From: Candidatus Woesearchaeota archaeon
GTDB lineage: Archaea > Nanobdellota > Nanobdellia > Woesearchaeales > GW2011-AR9
Direction: 5' to 3'
Assembly: GCA_018657475.1 (NCBI GenBank)
Contig: JABHXC010000011.1
Span: forward strand, 1-39,326
Length of the DNA: 39,326 bases
Positions 1 to 8,863 of this stretch are shown here, piece after piece (the stretch's first letter is position 1; each line of letters begins with the position of its first letter). Below the pieces are notes generated by a model. The model had not been told where the DNA came from. It worked only from the letters and a program-made list of their open reading frames with translations, and made no database searches. The position numbers and the translations under genes were made by a program.

Positions 1-161
1 CCTGCGTTTGAGAGATCTATAATTGATAATCTTCTATGGCCAAGAGAAATGTTTTTGTTTGTGTATATTCCTTGTCCATCAGGACCTCGATGTATAAGGG
101 AGGAATTCATATGTTTAATTAGATTTTTATCTTCCCAATTGAACCCAGTGATTCCACACAT
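1..161 (-). CDS. asnB: Asparagine synthase (glutamine-hydrolysing), N-terminal class II amidotransferase fragment; truncated by window edge
   Basis: Reverse strand from 161 reads MCGITGFNWEDKNLIKHMNSSLIHRGPDGQGIYTNKNISLGHRRLSIIDLSNAG: Cys2 Ntn nucleophile, HRGPD and GHRRLSIIDLS motifs. Not in the ORF track (too short). Confidence 0.88.
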   Translation of the reverse strand, partial: MCGITGFNWEDKNLIKHMNSSLIHRGPDGQGIYTNKNISLGHRRLSIIDLSNA

Positions 162-162
162 C

Positions 163-1122
163 TTATTTTTTTAGTTCCTGTTTTTTTAATCTATAAAGAA
201 CATCTTCTTGTAGCATCCTATTTCTGTCAAGCATGTCAGCAATAAGTGCTAGGATCATTAAAAGAATTCCAATGATAATTAAAAAGATGTTAGCGTAAAC
301 AACAATTAAGTAAGGGTCGACATGGTTTGTAACTAACCACCTGATAAATAAAGCTATACTACTCAGGCCTCCTAAAGAAAATAAAACAAATCCACTAACT
401 CCAAAAAACTTTAGAGGTTCGTAATCTCTCATGGTTCTTAGCAGAATCAGTGAAACTTTTAGTCCATAATCAAACCAACTTTTAACTATTCTTGATTTTC
501 CTTCTCTTTGACCTTTAACTTTACACGGTACTTCAACAATTCTGAATCCTTTCTTTATTAAATCAATAAATACTTCTTGTGTATATGTGAACTTGCCAAA
601 AAGAATTAGACGTAAAGCTGCTTCTTTTGAATAGGCTCTAAAGCCGCATTGTGTATCTGCATAATTTTTCTTGAGAAATTTGTTAAGAATTTTTGCTACA
701 AGTTTATTCCCAAATGATTTAATTCCTGGCATTGTTGGGTGAAGAGATTTATCTTTGAACCGTGAACAAGTTGCCATATCCGCTTTATTTTCAATAATTG
801 GTGCGAGTAATTTTGGAATATCGTTAGTATCAAATTGGCCATCTGCATCAATATTTATAATAATATCAGCTCCCATTTTTAAAGCTTCATTAATGCCATC
901 TTTGAATGTTGTTCCTAGGCCTAGGTTGGTTTTATGTGAATAAATTTTATCTGCGCCAGCTTTTTTTGCTTCTATTACTGTGTTGTCTTTAGATCCATCA
1001 TTTACTACTAAGACTTTAACTGTTTTAGCACAGTCTCGTGGGATAGATGAGACAACTTTTCCAATAGTTTTTTCCTCGTTAAATGCTGGAATCATTACTA
1101 CTAAATTAATATCTGCTTTCAT
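163..1122 (-). CDS. Glycosyltransferase family 2, DPM1/dolichol-phosphate sugar synthase-like, with C-terminal TM helices
   Basis: VMIPAFNEEKTIGKVV, VVNDGSKDNT, NIDADGQFD motifs; two C-terminal hydrophobic segments. Confidence 0.88.
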   Translation of the reverse strand: MKADINLVVMIPAFNEEKTIGKVVSSIPRDCAKTVKVLVVNDGSKDNTVIEAKKAGADKIYSHKTNLGLGTTFKDGINEALKMGADIIINIDADGQFDTNDIPKLLAPIIENKADMATCSRFKDKSLHPTMPGIKSFGNKLVAKILNKFLKKNYADTQCGFRAYSKEAALRLILFGKFTYTQEVFIDLIKKGFRIVEVPCKVKGQREGKSRIVKSWFDYGLKVSLILLRTMRDYEPLKFFGVSGFVLFSLGGLSSIALFIRWLVTNHVDPYLIVVYANIFLIIIGILLMILALIADMLDRNRMLQEDVLYRLKKQELKK

Positions 1123-1123
1123 T

Positions 1124-2125
1124 TTATATCAGGAATGCAATTAGAATAAAAAGTAATTGAAATAAATGAATAAAAATTACTACTTTTTTCTCTGTTGCTT
1201 TTATTTTTGTTTTATTTAGTAGCCTAACTGCAATGTGTTCTAAGCCATAAAATTTCTTATATCTGGTTCTTAAAGTATTGTTCTCTTGAATTTGTGAAAA
1301 GCTTTCTTTTTTGAATTTTCCTCTAAACTTAAGAAAAAATTCTATGATGTAAGGAATAAAGATAATAACAAAAAATCTTTCATTATTACTGAGAATAGCT
1401 AATATTGCTGCAGTTGTTCCTACAGTATATGTTAAAGTGTCTCCCGGAAATATTTTTGAAGGGTATTTATTGAAACATAAAAAACCAAAAAGTGCAGCAA
1501 CCATTACAAAACCAATAACGCTAACCCATGTTGCACCTGTTAATGCGCTTATAATACTTAGTGCACTTAAAATAAGAACTCCTTGAAATGCTTCTAATCC
1601 ATTATAACCAGCAAGCATGTTAAAGCCGTTAGCTCCAACAATAATGAATCCTGGAACAATCAGAAAAGGATACCATAGGCCAACATTTATTTGACCTAAG
1701 AAAGGAATACTCATAATGTGGTTTCCAATGTTTATTGCAACAATTGGAGCAGCAATAAGTAAAGTTAATAATGGTTTTTGCCATTGTTTTAAACCAAGTT
1801 TCCAGCCAAGAATGTCATCAATTAAACCAATCATTCCGCCGATTAGTACCGCCGTTAAAAGAGCTAGAATGGGTGTTAATTGGCTACTGGCATTAAGAAA
1901 AAATACCCTAATTGCAATATAAATTAAAACCCCAATAATAAAACTGAGAATAATTGCAATTCCACCGCTTTCAGCTACATGGACATCTTCTTTTTTATGA
2001 ATATCTTTGCCAGTTAATCCGGCTTGTTTTGCTCTTTTTATCCAAAATTTAGTTGTGATTAATGAGATAATAAACACAATTATGAAAAGTCCTGCAAATA
2101 CTGGAAGGATTTGGGAATCGAACAT
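1124..2125 (-). CDS. Glycosyltransferase family 4 / UDP-GlcNAc-1-phosphate (polyprenyl) transferase-like membrane protein
   Basis: Multi-TM; GGIAIILSF, GLIDDILGW, NGFNMLAGYNGLEA, FPGDTLTYTVG motifs typical of MraY/WecA/Alg7 family. Start reassigned to MFDSQILPVF at 2125 because a TATA-like ATATATAAAC lies inside the longer ORF (to 2185). Confidence 0.83.
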   Translation of the reverse strand: MFDSQILPVFAGLFIIVFIISLITTKFWIKRAKQAGLTGKDIHKKEDVHVAESGGIAIILSFIIGVLIYIAIRVFFLNASSQLTPILALLTAVLIGGMIGLIDDILGWKLGLKQWQKPLLTLLIAAPIVAINIGNHIMSIPFLGQINVGLWYPFLIVPGFIIVGANGFNMLAGYNGLEAFQGVLILSALSIISALTGATWVSVIGFVMVAALFGFLCFNKYPSKIFPGDTLTYTVGTTAAILAILSNNERFFVIIFIPYIIEFFLKFRGKFKKESFSQIQENNTLRTRYKKFYGLEHIAVRLLNKTKIKATEKKVVIFIHLFQLLFILIAFLI

Positions 2126-2218
2126 ATACCTTTTTTTAGAGATTTTGTTTATATATCTTTTGAATAAATCACACACTTTTATCATAAAACATATAAACAG
2201 TTATTTTGGTGTTTAAAC

Positions 2219-3304
2219 ATGAAAATTGCAATTATTGGAGCTGGACCTGTTGGGTGTTATACTGGTTATTTATTGGCTAAGCAAGGTTATTCGGTTAAAA
2301 TTTATGAGAATCATTCTTCTGTTGGTTCGCCAATTCAATGTACTGGGTTACTTACTAAAGATTTTGATAAATTAGGTTTGTCTAAGAAAGATTTTTTAGT
2401 AAATACTTTTGAAAAAGTTACAGTTTATTCTCCAAATGGAAAAGTGACTATCCCTCAAAAAGAATATTTAGTCTGTAGAACTAAATTTGATAAGTATTTT
2501 GCAAAATTAGCTTTAAATAATGGAGTAGTGATAAAAGTAAATCATACTTTTATTGGGCGTTCTGGAAAAACATTACGGATAAAAAACGCATTACAAAATA
2601 AAATAATTGAAGTAACTCCGGATATTGTTATTGGGGCTGATGGACCTTTATCCCCTGTTGCGAAAGCATTTAGTTTTTATCATCCTAAAAGAAAGAACTA
2701 TTTTGGTATTCAAGCTTTAGTTAAAGGAAAATTTGATCCTAAATTTTTTTCTGCTTATTTTAGTAAAGATATTTGTTCTGACTTATTCGCATGGATTGTT
2801 CCTGAATCAATCTCTACAGCCCGTGTAGGTTTAGCAATGTACAAAGATTCAAAGAAATATTTTGATAAGTTTATGGCTGAGAATGGATTTAAATCTAAAG
2901 AAATTCAAGGTGGAACTATTCCTTTATACTGCCCTCAGCAAAAATTACAAAAAGATAATTGTTATTTAGTTGGGGATGCAGCAACATTTGTTAAAGCGAC
3001 AACTCTTGGTGGATTAATTCCTGGTTTATGGCAGGCAAGAGTTTTAGCTGATTGCATTAAATATGGGAAAGATTATCAGAAATCTTGTCGCCCCTTAGCA
3101 AGACGATTACATTTACATCTTTGGATCAAAAGAATTTTTGATAATTTTTCAGATAAAAATTGGAACAAATTAGTTAAGTATGTCTCTCAACCTAGAGTTC
3201 AGAAATCATTTAAAAAGTATACCAGGGATAACCCATTACCTTTAGTAATTTCTGTGTTATTACGAGAACCAAGATTGTTATGGTTTGGAAGAAGATTATT
3301 TTGA
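2219..3304 (+). CDS. FAD-dependent geranylgeranyl reductase family protein
   Basis: IAIIGAGPVGCYTGYLLAKQG Rossmann motif, SPIQCTGLL, VIGADGPLSPVAK, YLVGDAATFVKATTLGGLIPG. Confidence 0.85.
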   Translation: MKIAIIGAGPVGCYTGYLLAKQGYSVKIYENHSSVGSPIQCTGLLTKDFDKLGLSKKDFLVNTFEKVTVYSPNGKVTIPQKEYLVCRTKFDKYFAKLALNNGVVIKVNHTFIGRSGKTLRIKNALQNKIIEVTPDIVIGADGPLSPVAKAFSFYHPKRKNYFGIQALVKGKFDPKFFSAYFSKDICSDLFAWIVPESISTARVGLAMYKDSKKYFDKFMAENGFKSKEIQGGTIPLYCPQQKLQKDNCYLVGDAATFVKATTLGGLIPGLWQARVLADCIKYGKDYQKSCRPLARRLHLHLWIKRIFDNFSDKNWNKLVKYVSQPRVQKSFKKYTRDNPLPLVISVLLREPRLLWFGRRLF

Positions 3305-3305
3305 A

Positions 3306-3444
3306 AAGGCTCTGTTGAAAATCTTTAATAATTGTTTTGTATTAGGGCACGGCACTTCCTACAAGATAAATTAAATTTATCTTGTGTGCCTCGTCTTCGA
3401 CAGGGCGCTAATACAAAAAGAGAAAATGGTTTCTACAGAGCCTT
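3306..3444. repeat. 139-nt nested inverted-repeat element / possible structured RNA
   Basis: Paired arms: AAGGCTCTGT 3306-3315 with ACAGAGCCTT 3435-3444; TTTTGTATTAG 3335-3345 with CTAATACAAAA 3408-3418; GGCAC 3351-3355 with GTGCC 3386-3390; ACAAGATAAATT 3361-3372 with AATTTATCTTGT 3374-3385. Confidence 0.85.
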
Positions 3445-3487
3445 CTGGAAAGAAAACTTTTAATATGATGGCTGTTCTTTGCTTTTC

Positions 3488-3943
3488 ATGTCAGTTTGTG
3501 AGATGTGTGGGAAAGATACTTCGTTATTAACTGCTACTATTGAATCTGTGGAAATGCAAGTATGTAACTCTTGTGCTCGTTATGGGAAAGTTAAGAAAGA
3601 AATTGTTACTCGTTCTTTTATTAGAAAAAAGAATCAAACAAAACTAGATCCAAATGAGGAGCAAGAAGTTATTGGGAATTTTTCAGTTATTATTCGGCAA
3701 GAGAGAGAAAAAAGAAAGCTTAGCCAAGAAGAATTTGCACGATTTCTAAATGAAAGGGAAACAATTGTTGCAAAATGGGAAGCTGGAGTTTTAAGACCTT
3801 CTTTAGCTGTAGCGAGAAGATTACAGCGTAAATTGAAAGTGAGAATTGTTATTGCTTCTTCTGGTTCTGATGAAATGGTTATAAAAAAGACACCTACTAT
3901 TGCCACATTAGGTGATATGGTCAAGATAAGAAAACGAAGATAA
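3488..3943 (+). CDS. MBF1-like transcription factor (N-terminal zinc ribbon plus HTH_3)
   Basis: CEMCGKDT...CNSCARYGK zinc ribbon; IRQEREKRKLSQEEFARFLNERETIVAKWEAGVLRPSLAVARRLQRKL HTH. Met at 3488 gives the MBF1-like start. Confidence 0.85.
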   Translation: MSVCEMCGKDTSLLTATIESVEMQVCNSCARYGKVKKEIVTRSFIRKKNQTKLDPNEEQEVIGNFSVIIRQEREKRKLSQEEFARFLNERETIVAKWEAGVLRPSLAVARRLQRKLKVRIVIASSGSDEMVIKKTPTIATLGDMVKIRKRR

Positions 3944-3975
3944 ATTTATATAATCATTTTTGTTAGTTCTAATAA

Positions 3976-4347
3976 ATGCCTTCAGCACGTAAGTGGACAA
4001 TAATTAACATTTCTTTAGGGTTGGTTGCCGTATTATTATTGGTAACTTTTCTTGATGTTGAACTACCTTCACTGGGAAAAGCGTTTTATTTAAGTGATTC
4101 TAGTGATCCTATTTGTATTGTTGATTGGCAAGGGGAACTGAATGAATTTTCAGATTTAGATAGATGTTGTCTTGAAGCAAGAAAGCAATTATATTGTGAT
4201 GTGGTTGTTCGATCAATTAATGGAAGTAATATTGATCGGGTATGTCATTCAGGTAAAACCTTAGTGGATGATAATTCTTTAAGATATTGGTTGAACAACA
4301 AAGCGCATGGTTATTGTCAATATGAACAGACGGCAGTATGGGGATAA
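3976..4347 (+). CDS. Hypothetical membrane-anchored, Cys-containing exported protein
   Basis: N-terminal TM, then Cys-containing soluble region; stop overlaps start of next gene (TAATG). Confidence 0.6.
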   Translation: MPSARKWTIINISLGLVAVLLLVTFLDVELPSLGKAFYLSDSSDPICIVDWQGELNEFSDLDRCCLEARKQLYCDVVVRSINGSNIDRVCHSGKTLVDDNSLRYWLNNKAHGYCQYEQTAVWG

Positions 4348-5438
4348 TGGTTAAAAAGAAAAAAGGAATGGAAATGCATCGCTTGATCTTTATCGTTTTG
4401 CTAGCTTTAGTTTTAGGTTTAGCTATGTTGAATGTTGCAAAAGCAAAAGGTTGGTTAATTCCACCTTCAGGGGAGATTCAGATTTATGAAAATACTGTTG
4501 TTTTAGGTTCAATGACTACTGAACAAAAAATTGCTCAAATGGTAGTTGGGATTGGAACTCCAGAAAACCGTTTGGCTTGGCAGAATATGGATCTTGGTGG
4601 TATTTATTTATACGCTCGTGAAACTGATCACATTTTTAGACAGACAATTATTGATTATCAATATGGAATGACTATTCCTTTTTTTGTAACGGCTGATTTT
4701 GAAGGTTGTTTTAACCCTTTTACAGCTTTAACATTATCTAAACCAAACTCTGAGATTAAAACTATCGGTGAAGCATTTGAGAAAGGAGCTGAGGATGGTG
4801 CATTCATGAGTGATTTAGGATTTACTTTAAATTTTGCTCCCGTTGTTGATTTAGATGATTCAATATGGGGTTGTAGGGCATTTCCTGGAGATAAAGAAGG
4901 AATTGCTGCTCTTGCACAAGCTTACACATTAGGTTTACAGGATCAGGGAATTATTGCTACTGCTAAACATTATCCTGGAAAAACACTTGTTGTTCGTGAT
5001 CCTCACAAATTTGTAGTTGCTGCTGAAATTGGGGATGATGATATATTCCCTTACGAATTTTTGGCTTCTAAAGGTGATGTTAAAGCTATAATGGTAAGTC
5101 ATTTGATTACTGTTGGTTCAGTAGATTCTTCAGGAGTTCCAGCTGTTGTTTCTCCTTCAGTTATGGCAGGAATTCGTTCTAGTTATGATGGGTTGATTAT
5201 TTCAGATGAAATTCATATGTTAGGTTTACGTAATTTTTATGATACGGTAGATGATATGTACATTGCAGTATTTGCTGCAGGAAATGATGTTATCTTAAAT
5301 TTTGATACTGATCCTAACGAAGTTTACAGAATGATTAAATTAATTGCTTCGGCTGTAGATGATGGTGTTATTAGTGAAGATCAAATTGATGCTTCTGTTA
5401 TTAGGATATTAGAAGCTAAAGGGTTTGAAGCAGATTAA
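4347..5438 (+). CDS. Membrane-anchored glycoside hydrolase family 3 (NagZ-like beta-N-acetylhexosaminidase)
   Basis: N-terminal TM; MTTEQKIAQMVVG, GGIYLYAR, NFAPVVDLDD, GIIATAKHYPGK, DPH and LIISDEIHM (nucleophile Asp) motifs. Start taken at ATG 4347. Confidence 0.85.
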   Translation: MVKKKKGMEMHRLIFIVLLALVLGLAMLNVAKAKGWLIPPSGEIQIYENTVVLGSMTTEQKIAQMVVGIGTPENRLAWQNMDLGGIYLYARETDHIFRQTIIDYQYGMTIPFFVTADFEGCFNPFTALTLSKPNSEIKTIGEAFEKGAEDGAFMSDLGFTLNFAPVVDLDDSIWGCRAFPGDKEGIAALAQAYTLGLQDQGIIATAKHYPGKTLVVRDPHKFVVAAEIGDDDIFPYEFLASKGDVKAIMVSHLITVGSVDSSGVPAVVSPSVMAGIRSSYDGLIISDEIHMLGLRNFYDTVDDMYIAVFAAGNDVILNFDTDPNEVYRMIKLIASAVDDGVISEDQIDASVIRILEAKGFEAD

Positions 5439-6124
5439 CTGCATTGATCAGGTAATTTGCTATCAATTCTTTTAAATTCGTCACATAACTCTTCAATTAG
5501 TACTTCTACAGTGGAATGACCTTGTAATACTGTGTCTCCTACAACGACTGAAGGGAATTCTTTAATGTCATAAGAATTCATTAACACAGAAATCATAGGT
5601 TCTTGTCTAAATGTTGAATCAAACGAAAATACTAACACATTGTCTCCAAACAATTTTCTTAAATAATCAAGGATATTACCTTGGGTGTCAAATTGATTTT
5701 CATCATAGAAATATAATACTTTAACACTATCTTGTGGACATTGTTGGTCTACTTCATTTGCTAAAAATAAAAATTGCATCTGGGTTAAAAAATAATCTTG
5801 TAATTGTAACTCAAATTCGTCTTGGTTAAACACAGATTTTTTATCATATTCAATAACTTGGGCAACTTTTTTCCCTAGTTCATTAATGTTTGAATCAAGT
5901 ACTTGTTGTAATGTCCCACAGTCAGCTAATCCTGATTCAATGTATTCTTGCTGTAATTGTAAGCTTCTTAAAGTGATCTTTTCATTCAAAATTGTTTGTT
6001 CTGAAGAATTTAACCTGGCATCTTCTAAAAGGATTCCAATAAAAATTCCACCCGTGAAAATAATAATGGTGAGGATGAATGCCAAAAGATACTTTTTTGT
6101 ACTTACTTTACGGTGTTGGCTCAT
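5435..6124 (-). CDS. Membrane-anchored protein with possible C-terminal thioredoxin-like fold
   Basis: N-terminal TM; C-terminal VKVLYFYDENQ...YDIKEFPSVVVGDTVLQGHSTVEVLIEEL resembles a Trx-fold core (cis-Pro FPSVVV), without a CXXC. Confidence 0.5.
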   Translation of the reverse strand: MSQHRKVSTKKYLLAFILTIIIFTGGIFIGILLEDARLNSSEQTILNEKITLRSLQLQQEYIESGLADCGTLQQVLDSNINELGKKVAQVIEYDKKSVFNQDEFELQLQDYFLTQMQFLFLANEVDQQCPQDSVKVLYFYDENQFDTQGNILDYLRKLFGDNVLVFSFDSTFRQEPMISVLMNSYDIKEFPSVVVGDTVLQGHSTVEVLIEELCDEFKRIDSKLPDQCS

Positions 6125-6181
6125 AAATTCCTGGATGAGTAGTGATTTAAATAGTTAATGGTGATGGGTTATAGATAATCA

Positions 6182-7441
6182 TCAATACCAAAAATTCTTC
6201 TTTCTTCTAACAAACATATAAGCGATATACATCCAAACAGTAGAAAGGAATAATGAGTAAACTAATAAATAAGTGATTAATGAAACCCAAGTTCTTCCGT
6301 AGTTCGTTATTTTTTCTTGCACAAGCTTAAACGCTTTTACCATAATAAACAAGCTTATAGCAATTAGTGTTCCTGCAATTAGTAGCTTGAAATAGGGAAG
6401 TGTTAGTAAATTGATATCTGGGGAAAAGTTTTTGATTAAAGTTAAAATGTCGAAATTTATCTCTTTTAAATATGCGCCATACTGTATAACTCTTTTTAAT
6501 AAATCTTGAAGTAATGCGATTGAAAGAACAATAGCAATTAAACCTGAGAGAATAATTGCTGGCATTCTTAAAAAACCAAAATCACCATATTCTTTGTTAA
6601 ATAACATCTTTTTGTAACGAATAGTATTGTCTACAGAACCTTTATACCACCTAACACGTTGTCTAAACGCTTGTTTCCAAGTTTCAGGTGAGATTGTTTC
6701 TACAATAGTATCAAAAGTTTGCAGAATTTTATAATGGTGAGATTGTAACCTAATAGCGATTTCTAAATCTTCGGTGATTGTTCCTTCATAAAATCCACCT
6801 AAATCTTTGATAACTTTTGTTCTATAAACACTAAATGGGCCAGGAGTAACGTGCACACAATTGATTTTAGCATTAAGGAAACGATAAAACATGTTAATTA
6901 TATATTCTGTCCACTGAACTTTTTGTAATGTGTTTTGTGGGTTTCTTACTTTCATTAATGGACAAACAGCTCCTACTTGTTTATCAGCAAATAACGGTAA
7001 CATTGCTTCTAAAGCATTTGAATGAATAAATGAGTCTGCATCTAAACAAGCAAAGAATTCTCCGGATATATATGCTAAACCAGTATTCATTGCTCGACCT
7101 TTACCGTGATTATCTTGATTAATAAGTTTAATATTGTCTTCAGGGTGTGTTGCAATAAATTGTTCAACAATTTGTTGTGTGTTATCTTTAGAACCGTCAT
7201 TAACTACAACAATTTCCATTAATTCTTTTGGATAACGAAGGTTAACAAGAGATTCTAATGTTCCTCCAACAGATTTTTCTTCGTTAAACACTGGAATAAT
7301 TGTACTAAATTTTGGTTTTCTTTTTAATTCTCTTTTTGGTTTTTGTTCAGGTGAAAATAAAACTAACATCCAAAATATGGCTAAGAAAAGTAGTAAAAAG
7401 TACGTTGGAAATAAAACTGCATCAAGAAAAGTTATCTGCAT
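6182..7441 (-). CDS. Membrane glycosyltransferase family 2 (cellulose/hyaluronan synthase-like topology)
   Basis: FSTIIPVFNEEKSVGGTLESL, VVNDGSKDNT, CLDADSF, TEDLEIAIRL, QRVRWYKG motifs; flanking TM helices. Confidence 0.88.
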   Translation of the reverse strand: MQITFLDAVLFPTYFLLLFLAIFWMLVLFSPEQKPKRELKRKPKFSTIIPVFNEEKSVGGTLESLVNLRYPKELMEIVVVNDGSKDNTQQIVEQFIATHPEDNIKLINQDNHGKGRAMNTGLAYISGEFFACLDADSFIHSNALEAMLPLFADKQVGAVCPLMKVRNPQNTLQKVQWTEYIINMFYRFLNAKINCVHVTPGPFSVYRTKVIKDLGGFYEGTITEDLEIAIRLQSHHYKILQTFDTIVETISPETWKQAFRQRVRWYKGSVDNTIRYKKMLFNKEYGDFGFLRMPAIILSGLIAIVLSIALLQDLLKRVIQYGAYLKEINFDILTLIKNFSPDINLLTLPYFKLLIAGTLIAISLFIMVKAFKLVQEKITNYGRTWVSLITYLLVYSLFLSTVWMYIAYMFVRRKKNFWY

Positions 7442-7468
7442 TGTCCTGCCCCTTTATGAAAAAATTAA

Positions 7469-8863
7469 TCACTCTGTAATTACCCCGTTTTTAGCAAACG
7501 TCCACACCTCAACATCCTGGTGCTTATAGGTCAATTTAAAGTTTTCGTTTATCAAGAGGAACAATAGGCCTTGTTCTTCAGTAAGTTCTTTCCTAGTTTT
7601 AGGGGTAAGATACAAATGTGTAACTTGTAAGTTTTCTAAAAGTGGGAAAAGTTCTTCAATGTAAGTAGCTTCAGTAATCTGAGTAAATATTGAATCTTGA
7701 TTCCAATGTGGGGCAGTAATAAACTTTCTTTCTGCAATTGAAGCAATATAATAGCTATCGTCAGGGTGAGCAAGAATTACTGCATTTTCCGGAGTATTTG
7801 TTTTAATCCATAATAATGCTTCTTTTTCAGCAGAATCTGGGCCAAAAGCTGGTTGACGTTCAAGATAAGTAAGAGTAGAGAATAATAATCCTAGTAGTAG
7901 AAGAAGAAGAGTAAATTTTTTTAAGCTGACTAAAGTCCATTTATTTTTACAGAGTTTGATAAAAGCATTACTGGCAAGAAAAACAATGGATAAAGTTAGT
8001 ACAAATATTGTACTTGGATCAAAAAAGTAAGCAAGTAAAGATATGCTAACAAAAACATAGGCAAAAATGTTTCTTTTATTTTTCCAGGCAAATGTGAAAC
8101 CAATTAAACCAAGAAGAATAAGGAAAAAACTGACACCGTTTAAACCGCCCAGATCACTGATTAGTGAAGTTCCTGGAGAAGTTAGGTTAAATGGACCTGT
8201 TGTCCAAGGATAATTAAGAATTGTACCTGTGATGATAAGAAGTAAAACACTCATAACAATGTAGAAGCTTCTAACTGTTTTAGTTTTCTTGTTCTTAGTT
8301 GGTTTTATTAAAATAAAGATTTGGAGTAAAATTAACAAGAAAGTTGTGTATAAATCAAAGAAAGCAATCAGACTAAATGGAATTATTGCAAGGATTTGTA
8401 AGCTTATCTTTTTAGATGATGTAAGACTTAATCCCATTAACATTAATAATGTGATTAAGCTATACATTGCAATTGTTGAATATGTAAACAAAAAGCTTGG
8501 AGTTAATATTAACAAAAAGAGAAAGAAAAATGTGACTTCTTTTGAAACTTTCCATTTTTTTGTACAATGATAAAATAATCCTACACTAATTAAAGCAAAA
8601 AGTAATGGGAACCAAGCAAGTGCTGTTAAAGAAAAAGTGTTAGTAATTGCATGCCATGGTGTCCAATTTCCTTGATGTGAAATAAAATAATAACTTTCTC
8701 CTTGTTGAATTAACGGTTCGTTAAGAGCATGATTTGCAATTATTGGAATTAGTAAAAGAATGATAATAATTAGGGGAATATAAAATCTTTGATATTTTAA
8801 TAAATGGATACTAGCAGGATGTTTCATTAAATTCTGTCTTGGAGTTTGTTTTTCTTTAATCAT
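7469..8863 (-). CDS. Multi-TM GT-C/STT3-like glycosyltransferase or oligosaccharyltransferase-like protein
   Basis: Many TM helices; first-loop GESYYFISH; C-terminal EALLWIKTNTPENAVILAHPDDSYYI resembles the region around WWDYG in STT3. Confidence 0.5.
   Translation of the reverse strand: MIKEKQTPRQNLMKHPASIHLLKYQRFYIPLIIIILLLIPIIANHALNEPLIQQGESYYFISHQGNWTPWHAITNTFSLTALAWFPLLFALISVGLFYHCTKKWKVSKEVTFFFLFLLILTPSFLFTYSTIAMYSLITLLMLMGLSLTSSKKISLQILAIIPFSLIAFFDLYTTFLLILLQIFILIKPTKNKKTKTVRSFYIVMSVLLLIITGTILNYPWTTGPFNLTSPGTSLISDLGGLNGVSFFLILLGLIGFTFAWKNKRNIFAYVFVSISLLAYFFDPSTIFVLTLSIVFLASNAFIKLCKNKWTLVSLKKFTLLLLLLGLLFSTLTYLERQPAFGPDSAEKEALLWIKTNTPENAVILAHPDDSYYIASIAERKFITAPHWNQDSIFTQITEATYIEELFPLLENLQVTHLYLTPKTRKELTEEQGLLFLLINENFKLTYKHQDVEVWTFAKNGVITE

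Noticed and set aside
755-2216. Plus-strand ORFs at 755-943, 1716-1922 and 2007-2216
   Set aside because: Antisense to convincing glycosyltransferase and GlcNAc-1-P transferase genes; no recognisable domains.
3634-3924. Minus-strand 96-aa ORF
   Set aside because: Entirely antisense to the MBF1-like gene, which has clear zinc-ribbon and HTH motifs.
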